Translations under genes and position numbers: made by a program
DNA from: Clostridiales bacterium Firm_16
GTDB taxonomy: Bacteria > Bacillota > Clostridia > Saccharofermentanales > Saccharofermentanaceae
Direction: 5' to 3'
Assembly: GCA_001604185.1 (NCBI GenBank)
Contig: LVAV01000054.1
Coordinates: forward strand, 62,001 to 126,000
DNA: 64,000 nucleotides
Shown: piece by piece, positions 18,250 to 26,067 of the stretch
Layout: each line of letters begins with the position of its first letter
Numbering within the stretch: position 1 is the stretch's first letter
Notes under the pieces: model-generated
Databases searched by the model: none
What the model was told of the DNA's origin: nothing
Seen by the model: the letters and a program-made list of their open reading frames with translations, nothing else

Positions 18250-18732
18250 ATGGCATATTACATCGCAGTCGGTTCTTCCAACGGAGAGAATGTCGATCTG
18301 AAATTCGGGGAGACAGACCGGTTCTACATCTACCGGGTCGAAGAGAAAACCATTGCTCTTCAGGAAGTACGCAAGGTGGAAAATACATCCTCCTCTGAGG
18401 CCGAAACTCTGCCACAGGAGTGCGGGGATCCGGTTCCCTGCGGTGACGCCGGGAAGACTTCCTGCAGTAGTAGCGGGTGTTCCGGGAACGGCCACGGATG
18501 CGGCGGCGGAGAAGCCGTGATCGGTAAAGTAGCCCTCATCGAAGACTGCCGTTGTGTCGTCTGCAAGAAGGTCGGTTTTCAAGCACAGAAACAGTTCGAA
18601 CGCAAAGCCATTTCCGTATTCGACGTGGACATCAGCGTGAAGGATGCACTGGACAAGATCACATCCTATTACTTCAAGATCGATAACCGTCAGTCTCTTC
18701 GTTCCCCCGTGGAGAAGGAAGAGGAAGAGTAA
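18250..18732 (+). CDS. NifX-like cofactor protein with Cys/His-rich insertion
   Basis: A 160-residue relative of the 13096 protein. The N-terminus (IAVGSSNGENVDLKFGETDRFYIY) and the later EAVIGKVALIEDCRCVVCKKVGFQAQ are family-like. Between them (about residues 45-92) is an insertion rich in Cys, Gly and Ser (CGDPVPCGD, CSSSGCSGNGHGCGGG). This could hold a metal or FeS cluster. The gene sits between the two NifDK-like pairs, 84 bases after pair 1 and 21 before pair 2. It probably carries or inserts cofactor, perhaps for pair 2. Confidence 0.85.
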   Translation: MAYYIAVGSSNGENVDLKFGETDRFYIYRVEEKTIALQEVRKVENTSSSEAETLPQECGDPVPCGDAGKTSCSSSGCSGNGHGCGGGEAVIGKVALIEDCRCVVCKKVGFQAQKQFERKAISVFDVDISVKDALDKITSYYFKIDNRQSLRSPVEKEEEE

Positions 18733-18753
18733 AGAGAAAGGATCATTGTACGT

Positions 18754-20211
18754 ATGTCGAAAGTAACGTATTCCGGTGTGCGGGAAAGCAGACCGGGCAG
18801 ACTCAATGATTTAGGAACCACCGGACAGCAGGTCAGTGAAGACTTCAAGAAAGGCTGCCTGAAGCGGGCCGACAGAAGTTTCGCCCAGGGTCTTCAGTGC
18901 CAGCAGATCAATAGTCTTGCGGCTCTGATGTCTCTCGAGGATGCGGTATTCATCTCCCATTCTCCGCAAGGTTGTGTGGGATGCGCCATCATGGCCGTCG
19001 ATATGTATCGTGTCGGACAGATCCATCGCGGTGTCCATAACGTGAAGAATCCACGCTTGATCGTATCCAACATCGATCAGAAAAGTGTCGTTTTCGGCGG
19101 AGAAAAGAAACTCCGCGAAGCGGTAGATAAAGCCATCACGAGATACAGTCCGAAACTGGCTTTCGTATTCGCATCTTGCGCATCGGGAATCATCGGTGAC
19201 GATATCGATGCTATCTGCGCGGATCTGCAGAATGACTATCCTGACACCCTGATCATTCCGATCCACTGTGAAGGTTTCAAATCGAAGATCTGCGCATCCG
19301 GATTCGATGCTGCTTTTATTTCCATCAACAAGTATATTCTGAAGCATCAGAAGGTAGAGAAAGAGCCGGGTCTGATCAATCTTTTCGCTCCTACGACAGT
19401 CAGCTACGCCGACCAGAAAGAAATGGAAAGAATGCTTCAGCTTCTGGGTGCGAAAGTCAACTACATTCCTTTCTACAGTTCACTGGAGAAGATCAAGAAG
19501 ATCCCGGCAGCGGAAGCTTCGACTTCGATCTGCAAAGTCTTCGCAGATGAGTTCATGAAGACCCTTTACGAAGAGTACGATATTCCTTATTCCCATACAG
19601 TTATGCCTATCGGGATCCGCAACACAGATAAGTGGTACAGAGGTATTGCGAAGGTTGTAGGCAAAGAGAAGGAAGTCGAGGAGATCATTGCCAAGGAGCA
19701 CGAACGCATCGAGCCACTGGTGAAGAAGATCCGTGACCGGCTCCAGGGAAAACGCGTGTTCATCTGCGGTGGAACAGGAAGATCTTTTGCTGCGGCAGCG
19801 CTCATCGATGATTTCGGAATGAAACTTGTCGGACTGGAGACGCCGACTTATGACGACGATGCACAGGTAGATATCGAATACCTCAACGGCATCCATAAAG
19901 AGTTCGTCGTGGATATTGCGAACATGCAGCCTTTCGAGCAGGTGAACCTGGTGAATAAACTGAAGCCCGACGCATTCATCGGAGTTCCGGAGTGGGCCGC
20001 CAAACTCGGTATTCCCACGACTCATGTTCTCGATGGTAAACGTCCGACCATGGGATACGACGGACTTCTGTTCCTCGGAAATAAGATCGCTGACCAGCTC
20101 GAAAATCCGGGCTTTAACAAGAAACTTGCTGAACACGTCAAGCTCCCGTATAAGGAGTCCTGGTACTCAGAAGATGCATTCAAATATATTATCCGGGAAG
20201 GGGGTAACTGA
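18754..20211 (+). CDS. NifD-like nitrogenase-family component, pair 2 alpha
   Basis: A 485-residue nitrogenase component 1 protein. P-cluster candidates are Cys49 (GLQCQQ), Cys74 (SPQGC) and Cys142 (ASCASGIIGDDI). Cys260 (SICKVFADEF) lies 11 residues before YEEYDIPY and aligns with NifD Cys275. His424 (GIPTTHVLDG) falls near, but not exactly at, the His442 position. The NifD His195 stretch is absent (GFKSKICASGFDAAF). It is clearly divergent from the pair-1 alpha protein. Either it is a second reductase with another substrate or a scaffold. The full Cys set favours a reductase. The gene is separated by three bases from its beta partner. Confidence 0.9.
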   Translation: MSKVTYSGVRESRPGRLNDLGTTGQQVSEDFKKGCLKRADRSFAQGLQCQQINSLAALMSLEDAVFISHSPQGCVGCAIMAVDMYRVGQIHRGVHNVKNPRLIVSNIDQKSVVFGGEKKLREAVDKAITRYSPKLAFVFASCASGIIGDDIDAICADLQNDYPDTLIIPIHCEGFKSKICASGFDAAFISINKYILKHQKVEKEPGLINLFAPTTVSYADQKEMERMLQLLGAKVNYIPFYSSLEKIKKIPAAEASTSICKVFADEFMKTLYEEYDIPYSHTVMPIGIRNTDKWYRGIAKVVGKEKEVEEIIAKEHERIEPLVKKIRDRLQGKRVFICGGTGRSFAAAALIDDFGMKLVGLETPTYDDDAQVDIEYLNGIHKEFVVDIANMQPFEQVNLVNKLKPDAFIGVPEWAAKLGIPTTHVLDGKRPTMGYDGLLFLGNKIADQLENPGFNKKLAEHVKLPYKESWYSEDAFKYIIREGGN

Positions 20212-20214
20212 GGT

Positions 20215-21504
20215 ATGTCTAATGTAACGGAATTTCCTAAGGGCGGCTGTGTGCTGGCCGGGATCAATTCGGTCCTCAGTGCCATCAACCGTGTCTGTCC
20301 GATCTATCACTCCGGCCCCGGCTGCTGCATGCAGACCACGGCATCGGACCAGGGACAATCCGGACACAAGCATTCCTGCTTCGTAAATGCGGTCTCCATT
20401 CCTTCCAGTAATATGCTGGAGAAGGAGGTCGTCTTCGGAGGAACCAATAAACTGAGAACGACGATCCAGGGGGCGATCGATATCATCGACGCGGAAGCGT
20501 ACTTCGTACTGACCGGCTGCACCGCAGGTATTATCGGTGACGATATTGCCAGTGTTACGAATGAATTCTTCGAGAAAGGTATACCGGTCTATCCGATCGA
20601 GACACCGGGCTTTACCGGTGACAGTAATCTCGGTTATGAGACGGTCTGGAATACTTTCCTGGATAAGGTCATCGAGAAGGATGTGCCGAAAGATGATAAA
20701 CTCGTGAACATCTTCGGTATCATTCCGTATCACGATCCATTCTGGAGCGGAACACTGGAAGAAATCGACCGTATCCTCTCCCGTCTTGGCCTTCGGGTCA
20801 ACACGTTCTTTACCAAGGGACAGGGTATCGAAGACATTAAGAAGAGTTCAGCCGCTGCTCTGAATATCATTGTGAATCCATGGCTCTTCAAGGGCCCGGC
20901 GGCCAAGTACGAATCCAAGTTCGGTGTACCGAGTCTTCGTATCCCGGGACTCTTCGTCGGTGCGACCGATACGACCCGGTTTGTCCGCGCTGTAGCAGAA
21001 GCACTGCACCTTGATCACGATCTGGTAGAACGTGTCATCGCAGATGAAGAAAAATATGTATACAACTATCTCGGGCAGTCCATCGGTGTCCTCAGCTGGA
21101 AGCGCTTCGCGGTGGTCGCGGATGCGAACAGTGCTGTAGGATTTACCCGGTATCTTGCCAATGATTATAGCTTTACGCCGGTGCTGGTCATCGTGTCCGA
21201 ACCGATCTTCCGTCCGGAGGATAAGGAGACGATCATCAAAGAGATCTCGGATCTCGAGTATGCCCGCCCGCCGAAAGTGCTTTTCCTGTCGGATCAGTAT
21301 GAGATCAATCAGGCGATCCGTGAGGAAGAGGAGGAGATCACCCTTCTTGTGGGAAGCAGTAACGATCGTGAGATCGCGCTGGAGAAAGACGTCCAGTTTA
21401 TTCTGGGAAGCTTCCCCATGAGCGAGCGATTGATCTTCAACCGAACTTATGCCGGTTATCGTGGCAGTCTGACGTTTACGGAAGACATCTACGACAACAA
21501 CTGA
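20215..21504 (+). CDS. NifK-like nitrogenase-family component, pair 2 beta
   Basis: A 429-residue nitrogenase component 1 protein. Cys12 (GGCVLAG), Cys37 (HSGPGCC) and Cys102 (LTGCTAGIIGDD) match the three NifK P-cluster ligands. Further Cys residues at 28, 38 and 55 may also be near the cluster. The body resembles the pair-1 beta protein (PYHDPFWSGTLEEIDRILSRLGL, then PWLFKGPAAKYESKFGVP), so the two pairs probably arose by duplication and diverged. It is the last gene of the operon; an intrinsic terminator follows at 21541. Confidence 0.9.
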   Translation: MSNVTEFPKGGCVLAGINSVLSAINRVCPIYHSGPGCCMQTTASDQGQSGHKHSCFVNAVSIPSSNMLEKEVVFGGTNKLRTTIQGAIDIIDAEAYFVLTGCTAGIIGDDIASVTNEFFEKGIPVYPIETPGFTGDSNLGYETVWNTFLDKVIEKDVPKDDKLVNIFGIIPYHDPFWSGTLEEIDRILSRLGLRVNTFFTKGQGIEDIKKSSAAALNIIVNPWLFKGPAAKYESKFGVPSLRIPGLFVGATDTTRFVRAVAEALHLDHDLVERVIADEEKYVYNYLGQSIGVLSWKRFAVVADANSAVGFTRYLANDYSFTPVLVIVSEPIFRPEDKETIIKEISDLEYARPPKVLFLSDQYEINQAIREEEEEITLLVGSSNDREIALEKDVQFILGSFPMSERLIFNRTYAGYRGSLTFTEDIYDNN

Positions 21505-21540
21505 CGGAACGATCCATCCGTCTTTTAATCTCACTGAAGG

Positions 21541-21572
21541 AAAGGATCGCCGAGAGGCGGTCCTTTCTTTTT
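21541..21572 (+). terminator. Intrinsic terminator of the nitrogenase-like operon
   Basis: AAAGGATCGCC (21541-21551) pairs with GGCGGTCCTTT (21556-21566) around a GAGA loop, followed by CTTTTT. It lies 36 bases after the last NifK-like stop and just before promoter 3 of the sulfur regulon. Confidence 0.85.
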
Positions 21573-21588
21573 GCATGAAAACAGGCTT

Positions 21589-21655
21589 ATAAGTTTTGGT
21601 TATAATCCACCATATAAGGAAACGATTATCCAAGAGGTCAAGCCTCTGCTATGAT
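21589..21655 (+). promoter_or_regulatory. Sulfur-regulon promoter 3 ahead of the LanC-like gene
   Basis: ATAA (21589), seven bases, TTAT (21600), eight bases, ATAT-A (21612-21616); then 10 bases, -35 TATCCA (21627-21632), 17 bases and -10 TATGAT (21650-21655). Half-site spacing, distance to the -35 and the weak -35 are the same as at 4043 and 10997; the -10 is identical to that at 4104. Only about 17 of 28 element bases match the 10997 copy, so the identity rests on spacing. Confidence 0.7.
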
Positions 21656-21687
21656 GTTCCTAACGAAAGAAAAGTGAGGAAACCAAC

Positions 21688-23070
21688 ATGAGTAAGCTTG
21701 GATTTATCAGAAGATTTGAACCGGTCACATCCGAGCGACTGATCGAGAAATCGATCGAGACTGCGGAGTGGATCGAACAATATGCACACGAAGAAGGTGA
21801 CACGAAATACTGGGACGTGCTTCCTGGTCAAGAGCAGGAGGGAGCCTTCCTTCTGAAGCCCACCGGAATCTATGGAGGAGCACCTGGCGTGGCATTCTTT
21901 TTCCTGCGGTTGTATCGTGCGACAGGTGAGAAGAAATACCTGGAGAATGCGAAGGCCGGTGTGAACTATGCCATATCCCGATATCGGGGGACTGAGGATT
22001 TCCTCTCGGATTCGGATTTCCTTCCCGGTGCGGAGATCGGATTTCTGAACGGACCTGCGGGTGGCGCATTCGTGGCAAGCAGATTGTATGAGATCACGAA
22101 GGAAGAAAAGTTTAAGGACTATGCTATACGCGTCACCGAAGATCTGATCACTGCGGCTCATGACGAGGACGGTAAACTTTTCTGGTACGGACAGTACGGC
22201 ATCATCGGTGAAGGCAGCCTGATCCTTTATCTTGTTGATGCATACGATACCTATGGCGACAGAAGATATCTCGACGCTGCGCATAAAGGCGCGAAGTATA
22301 TCGTCAGTCAGAGAGAAGAAGCGCCGGTGGGCGGTTATCGCTGGTATGCAATGGACACAGAGAAATTCCCGACCATCGGCAAAGCCGGCGGATATTTCCC
22401 GGGCTTCGAATATGGCGCCGCGGGATCCGGATACATTCTTTCTGTCGTATATGAATATACCAAGGATGAGGAACTTCTGGAGACGGCAAAAGGCGCCGCA
22501 ACATATATACAGAATGTGGCCGTGTATTCGGAAGATCAGGAATCGGCGCTGGTGCCTTATAACGACACATATCTGAAGGGTTTGTTCTATCTTGGTGTAT
22601 GTCAGGGTCCAGTGGGTACTTCCAGACTTTTCTATAAGCTTTATGAGATCACGATCGATGAATCCTACAAGAAATTCATCCTGCAGCTGACAAGAGGTAT
22701 CCTGGCGACCGGCGCGCCGGCAAAACATTCCGAAGGATACTGGCGTACCAACTGCTACTGCTGTGGAGCCGCCGGCATGCTGGAACATTTCATCAATATC
22801 CATAAGCTCACAGGACAGGATGAATTCCTGCAGGCGGCCAAAGATGCAGCGGAGACATTGATCGGTGAATCGACATATGATTTTCTGAAGAAGTACACGA
22901 ACTGGTACACACAGTGGAACCGGCATGAACCTTGGAAGTCGGAAGCCTATACCGGACTTTATCACGGTAGTGCCGGCTGTGCGGCTTCACTCCTGTCGCT
23001 TGCACAATATCTGAAGGGTGAGGACCCGGGTCCGTCTTATCTTGAAGACGCATATAAGAATCTTTTCTGA
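21688..23070 (+). CDS. LanC-like (lanthionine synthetase C family) protein
   Basis: A 460-residue alpha/alpha-toroid protein. Six GxxG-type repeat turns are visible: GIYGGAPGVAFF, GFLNGPAGGAFV, FEYGAAGSGYIL, GVCQGPVGTSRL, CYCCGAAGMLEH and GLYHGSAGCAAS. The CCG and YHG turns resemble the zinc-ligand motifs of LanC (WCYG and CHG), so a zinc site is plausible. No lanthipeptide precursor, LanB or LanM is nearby. It has its own sulfur-regulon promoter (21589) and follows the nitrogenase-like operon. A role in thiol or thioether chemistry is suggested by context, but a glycoside-acting toroid enzyme cannot be excluded. Confidence 0.8.
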   Translation: MSKLGFIRRFEPVTSERLIEKSIETAEWIEQYAHEEGDTKYWDVLPGQEQEGAFLLKPTGIYGGAPGVAFFFLRLYRATGEKKYLENAKAGVNYAISRYRGTEDFLSDSDFLPGAEIGFLNGPAGGAFVASRLYEITKEEKFKDYAIRVTEDLITAAHDEDGKLFWYGQYGIIGEGSLILYLVDAYDTYGDRRYLDAAHKGAKYIVSQREEAPVGGYRWYAMDTEKFPTIGKAGGYFPGFEYGAAGSGYILSVVYEYTKDEELLETAKGAATYIQNVAVYSEDQESALVPYNDTYLKGLFYLGVCQGPVGTSRLFYKLYEITIDESYKKFILQLTRGILATGAPAKHSEGYWRTNCYCCGAAGMLEHFINIHKLTGQDEFLQAAKDAAETLIGESTYDFLKKYTNWYTQWNRHEPWKSEAYTGLYHGSAGCAASLLSLAQYLKGEDPGPSYLEDAYKNLF

Positions 23071-23093
23071 TTTTTCTTAAGTCACTTTGTAAT

Positions 23094-23147
23094 ATTCCTC
23101 CTTGTTTTCTGTTTATTGGTGTAGAGACGCATGAAACAAGGAGGAAT
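23094..23147 (+). promoter_or_regulatory. Perfect inverted repeat that hides the ribosome site
   Basis: ATTCCTCCTTGTTT (23094-23107) and AAACAAGGAGGAAT (23134-23147) are exact reverse complements over 14 bases with a 26-base loop. The right arm contains the whole Shine-Dalgarno sequence of the gene at 23153. If the left arm is in the mRNA, the ribosome site would be locked. This suggests a translational switch, or alternatively a DNA operator. Confidence 0.65.
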
Positions 23148-23152
23148 TTATT

Positions 23153-23641
23153 ATGAAAAAAACAGTATTAATATTCAGTGTCGTTGCTATCCTGGCGGCT
23201 GTTGCGCTTCTGTTCGGGTTTAAGGCCTTCGCGAAGAACGATCCGGGAAATCCTTCCCAATTTTCCACATCGGATTGTGGCGGAAGAAGCCTTCCCATGA
23301 AGGTTGAGGTTAAAGAGGATCAGAACATCAAATACGAGATCAGCGGTGAAGATTCGGATCGGTATCTGGACGGCGAAAGGTACACTCTGGAATATGAGCA
23401 GGATGGACAGTGGTATGTCGTTCCGCAGCACGGAATTATCACGATGGAAGGCATCATTTTCTTAGGAGATGAAGAAACCGGAGCAAGCCGCATCAAAGCC
23501 TGCGGAACTATCGATCTGAAGGAACAATGCGGGAACCTGAAGAGCGGTCACTATCGGCTCATCAAGGAAGTCACTCGTCTGACTTCTCCTGAATGGGAGG
23601 CCGCAGAAGATTACTGGGCTATGGCCGAGTTCGATTTATAA
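23153..23641 (+). CDS. Secreted or membrane-anchored Ig-like-fold protein, hypothetical
   Basis: A 162-residue protein with an N-terminal hydrophobic segment (residues 4-24), a signal or anchor, and an extracytoplasmic beta-rich domain. The pattern LEYEQDGQWYVVP ... LKSGHYRLIKEV is like small bacterial Ig-like domains. No lipobox is seen. Two or three Cys residues (near 41, 122 and 129) could form a disulfide. The ribosome site is strong (AAGGAGG) but is inside a 14-bp inverted repeat. I do not recognise a specific function. Confidence 0.75.
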   Translation: MKKTVLIFSVVAILAAVALLFGFKAFAKNDPGNPSQFSTSDCGGRSLPMKVEVKEDQNIKYEISGEDSDRYLDGERYTLEYEQDGQWYVVPQHGIITMEGIIFLGDEETGASRIKACGTIDLKEQCGNLKSGHYRLIKEVTRLTSPEWEAAEDYWAMAEFDL

Positions 23642-23656
23642 AAAAGACGCTTCACG

Positions 23657-23700
23657 AAAAAATATCGGTAGAGATCGGGGATCACCTTGGTCTCTACCGA
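23657..23700 (-). terminator. Intrinsic terminator of the HD-GYP gene
   Basis: TCGGTAGAGA (23665-23674) and TCTCTACCGA (23691-23700) form a 10-bp stem. On the minus strand it is followed by TATTTTTTCG, so it ends leftward transcripts of the gene at 23766. It may also serve the converging gene at 23153. Confidence 0.75.
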
Positions 23701-23765
23701 ATCTGAAGCTGTAAGTCGTAAAACAAAGGAATCATACTATTCTGAAATCGTCGCCCGATGGGCAA

Positions 23766-25895
23766 TCATCCGTTAATGATACGGATATTCGTCAGTGCAC
23801 ACTGGTCGCCGGTGAGGGCGGCGTAGATCTCTTCCATACCATCCTGGATCGTGATGGTGGAGGTGACGACCAGGCCGAGATTCTCAGTGGTGACGATAAT
23901 GGTATTTCCATTTCTTGCGAAGGTAACGACACAGTCGATGCCTTCTTTGTTTTGCCTTTTCCAATCATCCCAGTCCTTAAAAGATTCGGTCTTCTCGACT
24001 GTGAGCTGGCTTTCAGCTTTACCATCGCCGTTCCAGTTCTCTCCATCGAGTCGGACAAGAGCATATTCACGGTAATCTTCGCCATGCACCACACCATCCG
24101 CAGAATGGAAAACGTCGATATACGGGCAGTGCCAGATCAATCTTGCAGTCGGAAGACTCATAGAGTGGAATTCGATCCGCATGCCGTCCTTGATGGCGAT
24201 GCCTTTCGTAGTTAAGAAACGGAATCCGTCGATCTGGATATTCGGAATATCTCCCTCAGGTCCCTGGATATAACTGATCTCCTCGGCGATACGAGGAATG
24301 TAATTCTCGTCAACGGGGTTATCTGACTTACGGATATGCACATCGAAGAAATGTGTGTTCTGACCTGTGAAACTCATGTAGGAGTAACGTGCGTTATCCG
24401 GGAAAACAACGGTCACTTCCAACGTGTTGGATTCATCGATGATCTTGATCAACGCATGGTCCTTAAAACGCACCGCTTCCACATCGTAACGCTTGCCGTT
24501 ACCGTTGCTGTCGAGATTGCGCTGACCTTTGCCGGTCTTATTTGCGACCACGTTGGTCTGGATCTTTCTTGCACCGGTATTGTTGATACGGCCATCGAAG
24601 AAGATCTCGCAATATTCGAAGTAATTCAGGTTCTGCATATCCTGTTCGTTCTTGTGGATATATCCGTCCAGTGAGTCGAAAAGAATGATGGACTGAACAC
24701 TCTTGGCTTCGTCCTGCGGATCTTCCAGATCGCAGCGGAGCTGGATATGGGATTTCCAAGGCATAAGAAGGATACCGCCGGAGACTTCATCTCTATATTT
24801 CTTGCAATGAAGTTCGCTCTTGCCGGCCAACTCCTGTACCGTGGATCTTTCTTTCAGATTGTATTCTGTATCCATGTCGATGATGTGCTGCATGATCTTC
24901 GCGATCTCCGGATCGAACTGGGTCCCGGAATTTTTGATGATCTCTTCACGCACATTCTGCTGAGGAATGGCAGCACGGTAACTTCTCGTAGAAGTCATGG
25001 CATCGTATGCATCTGCGACAGCAATGATACGTGCGATCTCCGGAATATCGTTGCCCTTCAGTTTCTCCGGATAACCCTTGCCATCGTAACGTTCGTGATG
25101 GTAGTGCGCACCGATACTGAGATAAGGATATTCGCTGATACTGGAAAGGATCTGGTTACCGAAAACAGGGTGCTGCTTGATGGTGTTATATTCATCATCG
25201 GTAAGCTTACCTTTCTTGTTGATGATGTCATCGTCAATGCCGATCTTTCCTACATCGTGAAGAAGTGCTGCGTAGTAGATCTTGTAGCATTCTTCATCGC
25301 TCTTGCCCATGGCGCGGGCGATCTTCTCGGAATATTCTGCTACACGGACAGAGTGGCCACGAGAGTAGGTATCTTTTGCATCGATAGCATTGACCAGGGA
25401 AGTGGCGGTCTGTTCGAAGAGGTGCTGTGCGAGACGTTTCTGTTCTTTCAAGTGACGGATCTCGATCTTCTGGTATTGCTCGATCTTCAGGTTCCTTCTG
25501 TAGATCATGATGATCGCAATAATGGTGAAAATGTTTCCAAAAAATCCGGGCAATACCGACATGTTCTTCCGCGCCACAATAAAGACGAGCAGCATCGGGA
25601 ACTGCATAAGCAATATAACAAGAGAAGTGATGAATCCCTTTCTCTTGAAGAATACCACGATGAAAATGAGACAGATGTTGGCAAGGGAAGAGAAGACTCC
25701 GGTGAAGGCCGTAGCCGGAAGATGATGATCTCCTAGAGTGAAGACCTGTGTAGAACGAGATGCGATAAATGTAAATAAGGAAGCAGCGATGTAAAGTGCC
25801 AGTAAGAAAACGAAAAGCACTACAGAACGCTTCCGTCCAGATCGTTTTGCTGATTCTGGTGTCGTGATGTCTGCGAAGGTCTCCAAGTCCTTCAT
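23766..25895 (-). CDS. Membrane HD-GYP domain protein (putative c-di-GMP phosphodiesterase) with C-terminal beta domain
   Basis: The start is set at the Met of MKDLETF because GGGAGGG precedes it by five bases; an upstream in-frame ATG lies before that ribosome site. The 709-residue product has four to five N-terminal membrane spans (about 25-125), an HD-GYP domain (about 180-345) with HSVRVAEYSEKIA, LLHDVGKIG, HHERYDGKGYP and ADAYDAMTS, and a long C-terminal region (about 375-709) that looks all-beta. HD-GYP proteins usually hydrolyse cyclic di-GMP, and the HD and GYP motifs are intact. The C-terminal region is unusual; it contains FFDGRINNTGARKIQ and may be carbohydrate-binding-like. It would face the cytoplasm unless there is a further span. 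Confidence 0.88.
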   Translation of the reverse strand: MKDLETFADITTPESAKRSGRKRSVVLFVFLLALYIAASLFTFIASRSTQVFTLGDHHLPATAFTGVFSSLANICLIFIVVFFKRKGFITSLVILLMQFPMLLVFIVARKNMSVLPGFFGNIFTIIAIIMIYRRNLKIEQYQKIEIRHLKEQKRLAQHLFEQTATSLVNAIDAKDTYSRGHSVRVAEYSEKIARAMGKSDEECYKIYYAALLHDVGKIGIDDDIINKKGKLTDDEYNTIKQHPVFGNQILSSISEYPYLSIGAHYHHERYDGKGYPEKLKGNDIPEIARIIAVADAYDAMTSTRSYRAAIPQQNVREEIIKNSGTQFDPEIAKIMQHIIDMDTEYNLKERSTVQELAGKSELHCKKYRDEVSGGILLMPWKSHIQLRCDLEDPQDEAKSVQSIILFDSLDGYIHKNEQDMQNLNYFEYCEIFFDGRINNTGARKIQTNVVANKTGKGQRNLDSNGNGKRYDVEAVRFKDHALIKIIDESNTLEVTVVFPDNARYSYMSFTGQNTHFFDVHIRKSDNPVDENYIPRIAEEISYIQGPEGDIPNIQIDGFRFLTTKGIAIKDGMRIEFHSMSLPTARLIWHCPYIDVFHSADGVVHGEDYREYALVRLDGENWNGDGKAESQLTVEKTESFKDWDDWKRQNKEGIDCVVTFARNGNTIIVTTENLGLVVTSTITIQDGMEEIYAALTGDQCALTNIRIING

Positions 25896-26067
25896 AAATA
25901 CCCTCCCCGGCAAAATCAAATGATTTTATACTTCTACCATGATAGGATACGTTGGAAAACCTGATATGAACCATTTGTAAATATCCAGTTCATATTTTTT
26001 GTCGGCGAGCTCTTCCTGTCCCGTAAGGCGCACCGTCGATGATCTGGATCCGAGGAGAAAGGAATCG

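Noticed and set aside
16876..18582. Long open frame (568 codons) on the minus strand opposite the pair-1 beta and nifX-like genes
   Set aside because: It is the antisense shadow of well-supported genes, with no ribosome site and no recognisable domain.
18754..21504. Reading pair 2 as NifE/NifN scaffold
   Set aside because: The beta protein keeps all three P-cluster Cys, which NifN does not; scaffold function remains possible but is not the better reading.
21649..22965. 438-codon minus-strand frame opposite the LanC-like gene
   Set aside because: Shadow of the plus-strand gene, which has promoter, ribosome site and domain support.
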